Of a stretch of 64,000 nucleotides of DNA, positions 30,082 to 37,525 are shown one piece after another; position 1 is the stretch's first letter; each line of letters starts with the position of its first letter. The stretch is from positions 62,001-126,000 of the forward strand of contig NZ_LMAU01000001.1 in NCBI RefSeq assembly GCF_001441535.1, read 5' to 3'. Origin of the DNA: Tsuneonella troitsensis (GTDB lineage: Bacteria > Pseudomonadota > Alphaproteobacteria > Sphingomonadales > Sphingomonadaceae). The notes under the pieces were generated by a model. The model saw nothing but the letters and a program-made list of their open reading frames with translations. It searched no databases and was not told where the DNA came from. Both the position numbers and the translations under genes were made by a program.

Positions 30082-30618
30082 ATGCAGATCGACAAAATCC
30101 CCGTGGGCGACAATCCGCCCGAGAGCCTCAACGTGATCATCGAAGTGCCCACCGGCGGCGAACCGGTGAAGTACGAATTCGACAAGGCCAGCGGCGCGCT
30201 GTTCGTCGACCGCATCCTGCACACGCCGATGCGCTACCCGGCGAACTACGGCTTCATACCGCACACCCTGTCGGACGATGGCGATCCGCTCGATGCGCTG
30301 GTCATCAGCCGCTCGCCGTTCATTCCCGGCTGCGTCGTGCGGGCCCGCCCGATCGGCGTTCTAAACCTCGAAGACGAGCACGGCGGCGACGAAAAGCTGA
30401 TCTGCGTGCCGGTCGACACGACGTTCCCCTATTACTCGGACGTCGCGGAGCGGCAGAACCTGCCCTCGATCGTGCTGCAGCAGATCGAGCACTTCTTCAC
30501 CCACTACAAGGATCTCGAAGCCGAGAAGTGGGTCCGCGTCGGCAAGTGGGGCGACGCCGCCGAAGCGCGCCAGATCGTGCTCGACTGCATCGCCCGCGCA
30601 AAGGCCGCGAAAGCCTAA
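30082..30618 (+). CDS. ppa: Inorganic pyrophosphatase
   Basis: A protein of 178 residues, the normal family I length. It has the signature DDGDPLDALV with the metal-binding aspartates, YEFDKASGALFVDRILHTPMRYPANYGFIP, and HFFTHYKDLE near the end. It hydrolyses PPi released by polymer synthesis. It is a single gene 58 bp after the M61 peptidase and convergent with pmbA. Confidence 0.97.
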   Translation: MQIDKIPVGDNPPESLNVIIEVPTGGEPVKYEFDKASGALFVDRILHTPMRYPANYGFIPHTLSDDGDPLDALVISRSPFIPGCVVRARPIGVLNLEDEHGGDEKLICVPVDTTFPYYSDVAERQNLPSIVLQQIEHFFTHYKDLEAEKWVRVGKWGDAAEARQIVLDCIARAKAAKA

Positions 30619-30649
30619 CCCGGCAGGCTGGCGTGGGCGCCATGGCGCC

Positions 30650-31993
30650 TTAGCCGCCGGCCACCGTCATCCCGTCGACCCGCAGGCTGGGCGCGTTGAC
30701 CGGGCGCCACGTCTCGAGGTCGTTCGCCGCGCGCAGGCTGGCGAACATGTCGAGCAGGTTGCCCGCGATGGTGAACCCGGCGACCGGTCCTTCGACCCTG
30801 CCCTTCACGATTCGCCGCCCGGCAGCGCCGCGGCTGTAGTCGCCGGTCACCATGTTGACGCCCTGGCCGATGAGGTAATCGACCAGGATGCCGTCCTCGA
30901 TATCGGCGATCAGTTCGTCGAAGCTCGCATCGCCCGCGAGCAGGTCCACGTTGGATGCGCCCACGCCCGGCGCGCCGCCGGTGCCCCGGCTCGCATGCCC
31001 GGTCAGCGGGAGCGAAAGCTGCGCGGCCGAGGCGACGTTGGTCAGCCAGCCGGTCACCCGTCCGTCCTCGACCAGCACGCGCGGGGCGCAGGGCACGCCC
31101 TCTCCGTCGAAGGGCCGCGATGCGATTCCCCGGGGACGCAGCGGATCCTCGACCACGCGGATGCCCGGTGCGAACAGCGCGGCACCCTCGCGCCCGGCGA
31201 GGAAGCTCGCCTTGCGCGCGATCTGCGGCGCGCCCATCGCCCCCAGCAGGTGGCCGACGATCGAGGCCGAGACGCGGTTGGCGAACACCACCGGCATCGG
31301 CCCGCCGGCAGTCGCGGCGGGTGCGAGGCGGGCCACCGTGCGCTCCCCCGCCAGACGGCCGATCACCTCGGCTCCCGGCAGGTCGGACAGGTGCCGGGCG
31401 CTGCGCATGGCATAGTCGCGCTGCATCGCCTCGCCCTCGCCCGCGATCACGCTGACGCCGATGCTGTAGGCGGTCCCGTGATAGAGCGCGGCGAACCCGG
31501 TGCTGGTCGCCAGCGCGGCTGCGGCGCGGGTGGCGCTGGCCGAGCCGCCTTCGCTGTTGGTCACGCCGGCAACCGCGCGCGCCGCTTCCTCAACGGCGAG
31601 GGCGGTTTCGCGCAGCTCCTCGGGCGACGGATCGGCGTGGTCCGCGATGCCGAGGTCGGGGAACGGGCCTTTCGCCAGCGCTTCGACGGCCGCGAGGCCG
31701 GCATAGGGGTCTTCGGGCGCGAGCCGGGCCATCGCCACCGCGCGCTCTGCTAGCGCCTCGATCCCGGCAGGAGAGAGGTCGGCGCTCGATACGCTTGCCG
31801 AGCGGCGGCCGACGAACGCGCGCAGGCCGACCTCGACATTTTCGGAGCTGTCGACGTCTTCCAGTGCGCCGAGCCGGACGCCGACACCGCGCGCGATGCT
31901 GCCGCGACCGACCGCGTCGGCCGAATCCGCGCCGTGCCGGCGAGCGGCGGCTACGAGTGCCTCTGCGGCATCGAGCAGGTTTTGCGTGTTCAT
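30650..31993 (-). CDS. pmbA: TldD/PmbA family protein, PmbA (TldE) type
   Basis: A protein of 447 residues with the N-terminal LLDAAEALVAAARRHGADSADAV and central and C-terminal Gly-rich blocks (VNMVTGDYSRGAAGRRIVKG, VAGFTIAGNLLDMF) of the family. It lacks an HExxxH metal motif, which fits the TldE/PmbA partner rather than catalytic TldD. The TldD/E pair is a zinc protease that matures peptides such as microcin B17 and degrades unfolded CcdA. tldD is not in this window. Confidence 0.88.
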   Translation of the reverse strand: MNTQNLLDAAEALVAAARRHGADSADAVGRGSIARGVGVRLGALEDVDSSENVEVGLRAFVGRRSASVSSADLSPAGIEALAERAVAMARLAPEDPYAGLAAVEALAKGPFPDLGIADHADPSPEELRETALAVEEAARAVAGVTNSEGGSASATRAAAALATSTGFAALYHGTAYSIGVSVIAGEGEAMQRDYAMRSARHLSDLPGAEVIGRLAGERTVARLAPAATAGGPMPVVFANRVSASIVGHLLGAMGAPQIARKASFLAGREGAALFAPGIRVVEDPLRPRGIASRPFDGEGVPCAPRVLVEDGRVTGWLTNVASAAQLSLPLTGHASRGTGGAPGVGASNVDLLAGDASFDELIADIEDGILVDYLIGQGVNMVTGDYSRGAAGRRIVKGRVEGPVAGFTIAGNLLDMFASLRAANDLETWRPVNAPSLRVDGMTVAGG

Positions 31994-32049
31994 GCCATGC
32001 CGCTAGGCGGCGGCGCGGCGCGCGGCAAGCGCGCCCTTGGCGGGACCGC

Positions 32050-32457
32050 TCAGATCGAGGAGATGAACCGGAACAGGGCGGTCAGCGCGAACGGCAGTCC
32101 AATCGCGAGCGCCCAGAGCATCATCTGGTCGCGGCGGTAGGCAGGGCGAAACGAAGGATCCGCCGCGGCTTCGTCCGAAATCTGCATCCAGCGCGCTTCG
32201 AACAGGCGGCAGGCCGGAATGATCGCGGCGACGAGCACGGCCAGGGCGAGATAGGGCAGGAGCGAGGTCGATCCGGATCGCAGCGCGCCCACGGTCACGA
32301 AAATCTGCAGGCCGGTATAGACGAGCAGCGCATAGGCGATGTTGTCGCTCATCCGCTTGCGCCAGTCGAGCTTGCGCTCGCCGCGTTCCTGATAGCTCGA
32401 ATAATGCGGCTGCGAACCGTGCGGCTCCGCGTCGGTGCGATCGATCGCCTTGACCAT
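32050..32457 (-). CDS. Small membrane protein of unknown function
   Basis: A protein of 135 residues: a charged N-terminus (contains ERKLDWRKRMSDNIAYALLVY) and three hydrophobic segments at about 38-55, 66-84 and 112-133. No named domain was recognised. Codon use and composition match the neighbours, and the frame is the only sensible one in the 640 bp between pmbA and lptB. The inner membrane is the likely location. Confidence 0.75.
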   Translation of the reverse strand: MVKAIDRTDAEPHGSQPHYSSYQERGERKLDWRKRMSDNIAYALLVYTGLQIFVTVGALRSGSTSLLPYLALAVLVAAIIPACRLFEARWMQISDEAAADPSFRPAYRRDQMMLWALAIGLPFALTALFRFISSI

Positions 32458-32634
32458 CGGTCTTGTCTCCCCAGACCTCTCTCCGGCAGCGACTATCTCA
32501 CTTTCGCCCGCGCCCTACAAGGCTGCTGTAACGATAGTGTAACGCAATGATACGCCAGTGCCCTGCCGCGTATCATGCACGAATCCTGCCAAGCGGATGC
32601 CGATGGGGGTTTTCAGGCACTCGCACGGTGCTAC

Positions 32635-33438
32635 ATGCCTGTTCCGATGAGCATGCTCGATCCCCAGGCCCCGACGCAGGCGCCGCCCGTCGCCCACGCC
32701 AATGCCCCGCTCCCCAACGGCGGGCTCGAGGTGATCTCGATCGCCAAGAGCTACGACAAGCGTTCGGTGCTGTCCGACATTTCGCTGACCGTCGGCAAGG
32801 GCGAAGTACTCGGCCTGCTCGGCCCCAACGGCGCGGGCAAGACGACCTGCTTCTATTCGATAATGGGCCTCGTGCGCCCCGATTCGGGCCGCATCCTGAT
32901 GGACGGCGAGGACGTGACGAAGCTGCCGATGTACCGCCGCGCGGTGCTGGGCCTCGGCTACCTGCCGCAGGAAACGAGCATTTTCCGCGGGATGACGGTC
33001 GAGCAGAACATCGACTGCGTGCTCGAACTGGTCGAACCCGACAAGGCCACCCGCGCGCAGGAGCTTGAGCGGCTGCTCGACGAATTCGGCCTGACACGCC
33101 TGCGCGAGAGCCCGGCGATGGCGCTTTCGGGCGGCGAGCGGCGGCGTTGCGAGATCGCCCGGGCGCTGGCCGCCAAGCCTTCGATCATGCTGCTGGACGA
33201 GCCGTTCGCCGGGATCGATCCGCTGTCGATCAGCGACATCCGCGACCTGGTGAAGGACCTCAAGACCCGCGGCATCGGGGTCCTGATCACCGATCACAAC
33301 GTGCGCGAGACGCTGGAGATCGTCGACCGCGCGTGCATCATCTATGGTGGCCAGGTGCTGTTCGCAGGCACGCCCGAGGCACTCGTCGCCGACGAGAACG
33401 TCCGCAGGCTCTACCTCGGCGAGAACTTCACGCTGTGA
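32635..33438 (+). CDS. lptB: LPS export ABC transporter ATP-binding protein LptB
   Basis: A protein of about 267 residues. It has Walker A GPNGAGKTTCFYSIMG, Q-loop LPQETSIFRGMTVEQNI, signature ALSGGERRRCEIARAL, Walker B MLLDEPFAGIDP, and an H-loop in ITDHNVRET. The combination is diagnostic of LptB, the ATPase that drives LPS extraction by LptFG. The usual partners lptC and lptA are not just upstream. The start at 32635 is the first of two nearby ATGs (32635, 32647); a longer extension is possible but lies in the probable promoter. rpoN follows after 8 bp. Confidence 0.93.
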   Translation: MPVPMSMLDPQAPTQAPPVAHANAPLPNGGLEVISIAKSYDKRSVLSDISLTVGKGEVLGLLGPNGAGKTTCFYSIMGLVRPDSGRILMDGEDVTKLPMYRRAVLGLGYLPQETSIFRGMTVEQNIDCVLELVEPDKATRAQELERLLDEFGLTRLRESPAMALSGGERRRCEIARALAAKPSIMLLDEPFAGIDPLSISDIRDLVKDLKTRGIGVLITDHNVRETLEIVDRACIIYGGQVLFAGTPEALVADENVRRLYLGENFTL

Positions 33439-33446
33439 CCTGACCG

Positions 33447-34916
33447 ATGGCGCTGGGTCCCCGTCTCGACCTTCGGCAGTCCCAATCGCTGGTGATGACG
33501 CCGCAGCTGCAGCAGGCGATTCGCCTGCTCGCGCTGTCCAACATGGAGCTCGAGGCGTTCATCGGCGAAGCGCTCGAGGCCAATCCCCTGCTCGAGATGG
33601 GCGAGGTCAGCCGCGACGATGCAGCCGATGCGCCGCTCGAGGCGATGCCTTCGGAAACCGGGGCCGACGCGCTGGGCGAAGGCGAATCGGCGCTCGACAT
33701 CGACCCGGCCACGCTCGACCGCGATCGTGACACCGGCGATGCCGACTGGAGCGCCGCGTCGTCCGGGTCCGGCGATTCCGGTCCCTCGATCGACGAGCGC
33801 GGGTCGGGCGACGGGCCGAGCCTGGCCGATCACCTCCACGCGCAGATCGGCGCCGCGGCGCGCGACAGCCGCGAGGAATTCATCGCCCGCGCGCTGATCG
33901 ACCAGCTCGACGAGGCGGGATATCTGTCCGTGCCTCTCGGCGAAGTCGCCGCCGCCCTGGGCGTGCCGCTGGCCGAAGCCGAACGGGCGCTGGGCATCGT
34001 CCAGACGCTCGAGCCCACCGGCGTCGGCGCGCGCACGCTGGCCGAATGCATCGCGCTCCAGGCCAGGGAAGCCGACCGCTACGATCCCTGCATGGCGCGG
34101 CTGATCGACAACCTAGACCTGGTCGCACGCGGCGACGTCGCCCGCCTCAGGCGCCTGTGCGAGGTCGACGAGGAGGATTTCGCCGAAATGCTCGCCGAGC
34201 TGCGCGCCTACGATCCGCGTCCGGGCCTGCGCTTCGGCGGCGGCGGCGAGGCGGCGATCGTGCCCGACGTGCTGCTCAAGCCCGCGGGCACTGGATGGGA
34301 CATCGCGCTCAACGAAGCGACCCTGCCCCGCCTTATCGTCAACCGCAGCTACTTCGTGGAACTGCGCGGCGGAGCGGGGGGCGACAAGGCCGCACTGGGC
34401 TGGCTGAAGGAACAGCTGGCGGAGGCGAACTGGCTGATGAAGGCGCTCGACCAGCGCGCCAAGACGATCCTGAAGGTCGCCGCCGAGATCGTGAAGCGGC
34501 AGGACGGCTTCTTCCGGCGCGGCGTATCGGAACTGAAACCGCTGACGCTGCGCGCCGTGGCCGAGGCGATCGAGCTGCACGAAAGCACCGTCAGCCGGGT
34601 GACGAGCAACAAGTACCTGTCGTGCCCGCGCGGCACGTTTGAGCTGAAGTACTTCTTCACCAGCGGCGTCGCCACGTCCGACGGCGAAGGCGCGGCGAGC
34701 GCCGAGGCGGTCAAGTCGGCGATCCGCCAGCTCATCGAGGCGGAGGATCCGCGCGCCATCCTGAGCGACGACACCCTCGTCGACCTGCTCAAGGACAAGG
34801 GCTTCGACCTCGCCCGCCGCACGGTCGCCAAGTACCGCGAGGCGCTGGGGATCGGTTCGAGCGTCCAGCGGCGGCGGCAGAAGAAGCTGGCGGGAGCGGC
34901 CTGCGCCGGGCTCTGA
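33447..34916 (+). CDS. rpoN: RNA polymerase sigma-54 factor
   Basis: A protein of 489 residues. The N-terminal Gln/Leu-rich region I is LRQSQSLVMTPQLQQAIRLLALSNMELEAF. An acidic region II follows at about 55-115, then the core-binding domain, the HTH segment with LREIAEAIELHESTVSR-like residues and the C-terminal RpoN box ARRTVAKYREALGI. It directs RNA polymerase to -24/-12 promoters. It sits 8 bp after lptB, a linkage common in proteobacteria. The hpf and ptsN genes often found next are absent; ctrA follows. Confidence 0.96.
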   Translation: MALGPRLDLRQSQSLVMTPQLQQAIRLLALSNMELEAFIGEALEANPLLEMGEVSRDDAADAPLEAMPSETGADALGEGESALDIDPATLDRDRDTGDADWSAASSGSGDSGPSIDERGSGDGPSLADHLHAQIGAAARDSREEFIARALIDQLDEAGYLSVPLGEVAAALGVPLAEAERALGIVQTLEPTGVGARTLAECIALQAREADRYDPCMARLIDNLDLVARGDVARLRRLCEVDEEDFAEMLAELRAYDPRPGLRFGGGGEAAIVPDVLLKPAGTGWDIALNEATLPRLIVNRSYFVELRGGAGGDKAALGWLKEQLAEANWLMKALDQRAKTILKVAAEIVKRQDGFFRRGVSELKPLTLRAVAEAIELHESTVSRVTSNKYLSCPRGTFELKYFFTSGVATSDGEGAASAEAVKSAIRQLIEAEDPRAILSDDTLVDLLKDKGFDLARRTVAKYREALGIGSSVQRRRQKKLAGAACAGL

Positions 34917-34936
34917 CGGCATCGCCTGCGGGGCGG

Positions 34937-35035
34937 GAATCGTCCGCAAGTGACTGTTGCACAAAAGACTCGTTAATTTTCGCGGGTGCGCTTTACTCGC
35001 CGTTAACCTTTTTCCTTCAGATGTTTTGTGGTTAA
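34937..35035 (+). promoter_or_regulatory. ctrA upstream region with GANTC methylation sites and TTAA half-sites
   Basis: Within the 185-bp gap before ctrA lie two GANTC sites (GAATC 34937-34941 and GACTC 34967-34971) and three TTAA tetramers (34973-34976, 35003-35006, 35032-35035). In Caulobacter, ctrA promoters are controlled by CcrM methylation of GANTC, by GcrA and by CtrA autoregulation at TTAA-N7-TTAA. Here the TTAA copies are not at the canonical 7-bp spacing, so only half-sites are claimed. Confidence 0.55.
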
Positions 35036-35101
35036 TCCGAAGCAACACCCGTTGACGGGTCGTTACTACGGGGACTTGGGCACTCAGGGGGGAACCTGGC
35101 C

Positions 35102-35797
35102 ATGCGCGTGTTGCTGATCGAAGACGAGCCGACGACGGCCAAGGCGATCGAGCTGATGCTCACGACTGAAGGATTCAACGTCTACCAGACCGATCTCGGC
35201 GAGGAAGGCTTGGACCTCGGCAAGCTGTACGATTACGATATCATCCTGCTCGACCTGAACCTGCCCGACATGCACGGGTACGACGTTCTGAAGAAGCTGC
35301 GCGTCGCCAAGGTGCAGACGCCGGTTCTGATCCTGTCGGGCATCTCGGAAATGGATTCGAAGATCCGGAGCTTCGGCTTCGGTGCCGACGACTACGTGAC
35401 CAAGCCGTTCCACCGCGAAGAACTGGTGGCGCGCATTCACGCCGTGGTTCGCCGCAGCAAGGGACATAGCCAGTCGGTCATCCGCACGGGCAAGCTGGCG
35501 GTCAACCTCGATGCCAAGACGGTCGAGGTCGACGGCGCCCGCGTGCACCTGACCGGCAAGGAATACGCCATGCTGGAGCTGCTTTCGCTCCGCAAGGGCA
35601 CGACGCTGACCAAGGAAATGTTCCTCAACCACCTCTACGGCGGGATGGACGAACCCGAGCTCAAGATCATCGACGTGTTCATCTGCAAGCTGCGCAAGAA
35701 GCTGAGCCACGCGTGCGGCGGCGAGAACTACATCGAGACCGTCTGGGGCCGCGGCTACGTGCTGCGCGATCCCAACGAGGAGGCAGAAGCCGCCTGA
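35102..35797 (+). CDS. ctrA: Cell-cycle response regulator CtrA
   Basis: A protein of 231 residues. The receiver domain (1-120) starts [20 protein letters not shown], with phospho-acceptor Asp in [16 protein letters not shown] near 51 and the conserved Lys in DDYVTKPF. An OmpR-type winged helix (about 125-225) contains [17 protein letters not shown] and [17 protein letters not shown], nearly invariant in alphaproteobacterial CtrA. It controls cell division, replication and motility through the CckA-ChpT relay, in which DivK (at 54.75 kb) acts upstream. Its promoter region carries GANTC and TTAA sites. Confidence 0.96.
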   Translation: MRVLLIEDEPTTAKAIELMLTTEGFNVYQTDLGEEGLDLGKLYDYDIILLDLNLPDMHGYDVLKKLRVAKVQTPVLILSGISEMDSKIRSFGFGADDYVTKPFHREELVARIHAVVRRSKGHSQSVIRTGKLAVNLDAKTVEVDGARVHLTGKEYAMLELLSLRKGTTLTKEMFLNHLYGGMDEPELKIIDVFICKLRKKLSHACGGENYIETVWGRGYVLRDPNEEAEAA

Positions 35798-35828
35798 ATT
35801 CAATCTTTCCTTTTGGACGGGGGAAGAG

Positions 35829-35865
35829 CCGCCCGGAGTGTTCGCACTCCGGGCGGTTTTCGTTT
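35829..35865 (+). terminator. Rho-independent terminator of ctrA
   Basis: A perfect 12-bp stem (35829-35840 with 35845-35856) has a TTCG tetraloop and is followed by TTTTCGTTT. It lies 31 bp after the ctrA stop. Confidence 0.95.
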
Positions 35866-35883
35866 GCCGGCAGACAAGTCGGC

Positions 35884-36717
35884 TCAGATGAACTGACCAG
35901 GCGCTCCGAGCAGCATGCGGGCGCCTTCATGGAAATGGTCGACCGGCGGGTCCTTCAGGCGGAATTCCCGCAGGACCTGTTCGCCCGGCGCTACCCCCAG
36001 TCGGAAGTTGCCGCCTTCGAGCAGTCCGGCGATCCATTCCAGGAAGCAGCCGAGCGATTCGGCCAGCACGACCTTCACGTCCTCGTCCCGTCCGAACAGG
36101 ATCACCTGACCCACGCGCCCGCCCGGCCACGGATCGAAATCGAGGCCGATGTTTCCGCTCGATCCATCGTTGGTGAGTGGTATCCATTTCGGGTTCACGT
36201 ATGCAGGGTCCACCGCGCCCTCGGGCCAACCTGCCCCGGGCACCGGATACCGGTTGCCCCCGAATTCGGCCAACGTCTTCTGCCACTGCTGCCAATCCCG
36301 CGCCGCCTGTTCGAGCGGCAGGATCGGCAGGCCGTAGATGTGGCCTCGGCGATCGTCGTTCTCGCCATCGTGCCACTTGTAGAACTGGCGCCAGGATCGC
36401 GGCATCGCGATGCCGACCACCTGCTCGAACGCATCGATCTGCGCGTCGGTGGCCGGCGGATTGAACGCGTATTTCTCCGGCGGCAGATGGGCGGCGTACC
36501 ACGCGTCCAGCCGGGCCAGCACCGGCGCGATATCCTCTTCGAGCAGCGGCCGCGGTTCGCCGCTCGGGCGCGCAGGAGATTCGGTCATCGACAACTCCGG
36601 GTTTCGGTTGAAGCGCATGATCGCGCAAGCGGTCGGCAGCAATCCACCGGCGGCAATGACACCGAGAATCGAACCGCCGATCAACAGCTTGCGCCTCGTG
36701 GGGTCATGCTCGTCCAT
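35884..36717 (-). CDS. SMI1/KNR4 domain protein with an N-terminal Tat-like or membrane-anchor signal
   Basis: A protein of about 277 residues. The N-terminus has a twin Arg (TRRKLLIGGSILGVIAAGGLL) followed by PTAC, so it may be a Tat substrate, a lipoprotein or a membrane-anchored protein. Residues from about 75 carry an SMI1/KNR4-like domain: ATDAQIDAFEQVVGIAMPRSWRQFYKWHDGEN is the classical start of the fold, with LGCFLEWIAGLLEGG at its end. Bacterial members are often toxin immunity proteins that act in the cytoplasm, so an export-type signal is unusual. No toxin gene is adjacent. A GTG two codons upstream is an alternative start. Confidence 0.75.
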   Translation of the reverse strand: MDEHDPTRRKLLIGGSILGVIAAGGLLPTACAIMRFNRNPELSMTESPARPSGEPRPLLEEDIAPVLARLDAWYAAHLPPEKYAFNPPATDAQIDAFEQVVGIAMPRSWRQFYKWHDGENDDRRGHIYGLPILPLEQAARDWQQWQKTLAEFGGNRYPVPGAGWPEGAVDPAYVNPKWIPLTNDGSSGNIGLDFDPWPGGRVGQVILFGRDEDVKVVLAESLGCFLEWIAGLLEGGNFRLGVAPGEQVLREFRLKDPPVDHFHEGARMLLGAPGQFI

Positions 36718-36811
36718 CCGCACGGACTATCGCGCAGTTGCTAACGTCCGGTCACCAGTGTGCGCGAGGTCTGGACCGCCCGACGCAAATGCGGCTAGGC
36801 GCGCGGCCCTT

Positions 36812-37513
36812 ATGACCGCGCACAAACCCGGCGATCCGACGACCCTCAACCGCCTCTACGGCCGCAGCCAGGGCAAGCCACTGCGCGCCGGGCAGCAGGC
36901 GCTGGTCGATACCCTGCTGCCGCAGATCGCGGTGCCCGCCGAGGGGCCGGTGACGGCGCAGGCGATGTTCGGCGATGCGCGCCCGCTCCATTTCGAAATC
37001 GGCTTCGGCGGCGGCGAGCACCTGGCCTACCGCGCGGACCTTTTGCCCGATCACGGCTTCATCGGGGCCGAGCCGTTCGTCAACGGCGTGGCCCAGGCGC
37101 TCGTTCACGTGCGCGAAGGCGGGCTCGCGAATGTCCGCATCCATCACGGCGACGCGCTCGAGGTGCTGCGCCGCGTGCCCGACGAGTCGCTGACGATGCT
37201 CTACCTGCTCCACCCCGATCCGTGGCCCAAGGCCAAGCACGCCAAGCGGCGGATGATGAACGACGGTCCGGTGCGGATGATCGCTGACAAGCTGAAGCCG
37301 GGCGGCGAATTCCGCTTCGGCACCGATCACCCGGTCTATCTGCGCCACGCGCTGATGGTCATGCGGCGCTTCGCGGACGCGTTCGAGTGGGTCGTCGAAG
37401 GCAAGCAGTCCTGGCAAAACCGCCCATCCGGCTGGCCCGAGACCCGCTACGAACACAAGGCCCGCACGGTCTATGGCCACGAGGTCTGGTACTTCAGGTT
37501 CCGCCGCCGCTGA
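36812..37513 (+). CDS. trmB: tRNA (guanine-N7)-methyltransferase
   Basis: A protein of 233 residues with Rossmann SAM-binding FEIGFGGGEHLAYRA, FIGAEPFVNGVAQAL, LLHPDPWPKAKHAKRRMMN (the PDPWxKxxHxKRR signature) and the C-terminal GWPETRYEHKA (family TxYE). It methylates G46 in the tRNA variable loop. The start at 36812 (MTAHKPGDPTTLNRLYGR) fits the family; the in-frame region upstream runs antisense to the SMI1/KNR4 gene. It converges on maeB with a 12-bp gap. Confidence 0.95.
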   Translation: MTAHKPGDPTTLNRLYGRSQGKPLRAGQQALVDTLLPQIAVPAEGPVTAQAMFGDARPLHFEIGFGGGEHLAYRADLLPDHGFIGAEPFVNGVAQALVHVREGGLANVRIHHGDALEVLRRVPDESLTMLYLLHPDPWPKAKHAKRRMMNDGPVRMIADKLKPGGEFRFGTDHPVYLRHALMVMRRFADAFEWVVEGKQSWQNRPSGWPETRYEHKARTVYGHEVWYFRFRRR

Positions 37514-37525
37514 CTGGTCGCGTCG

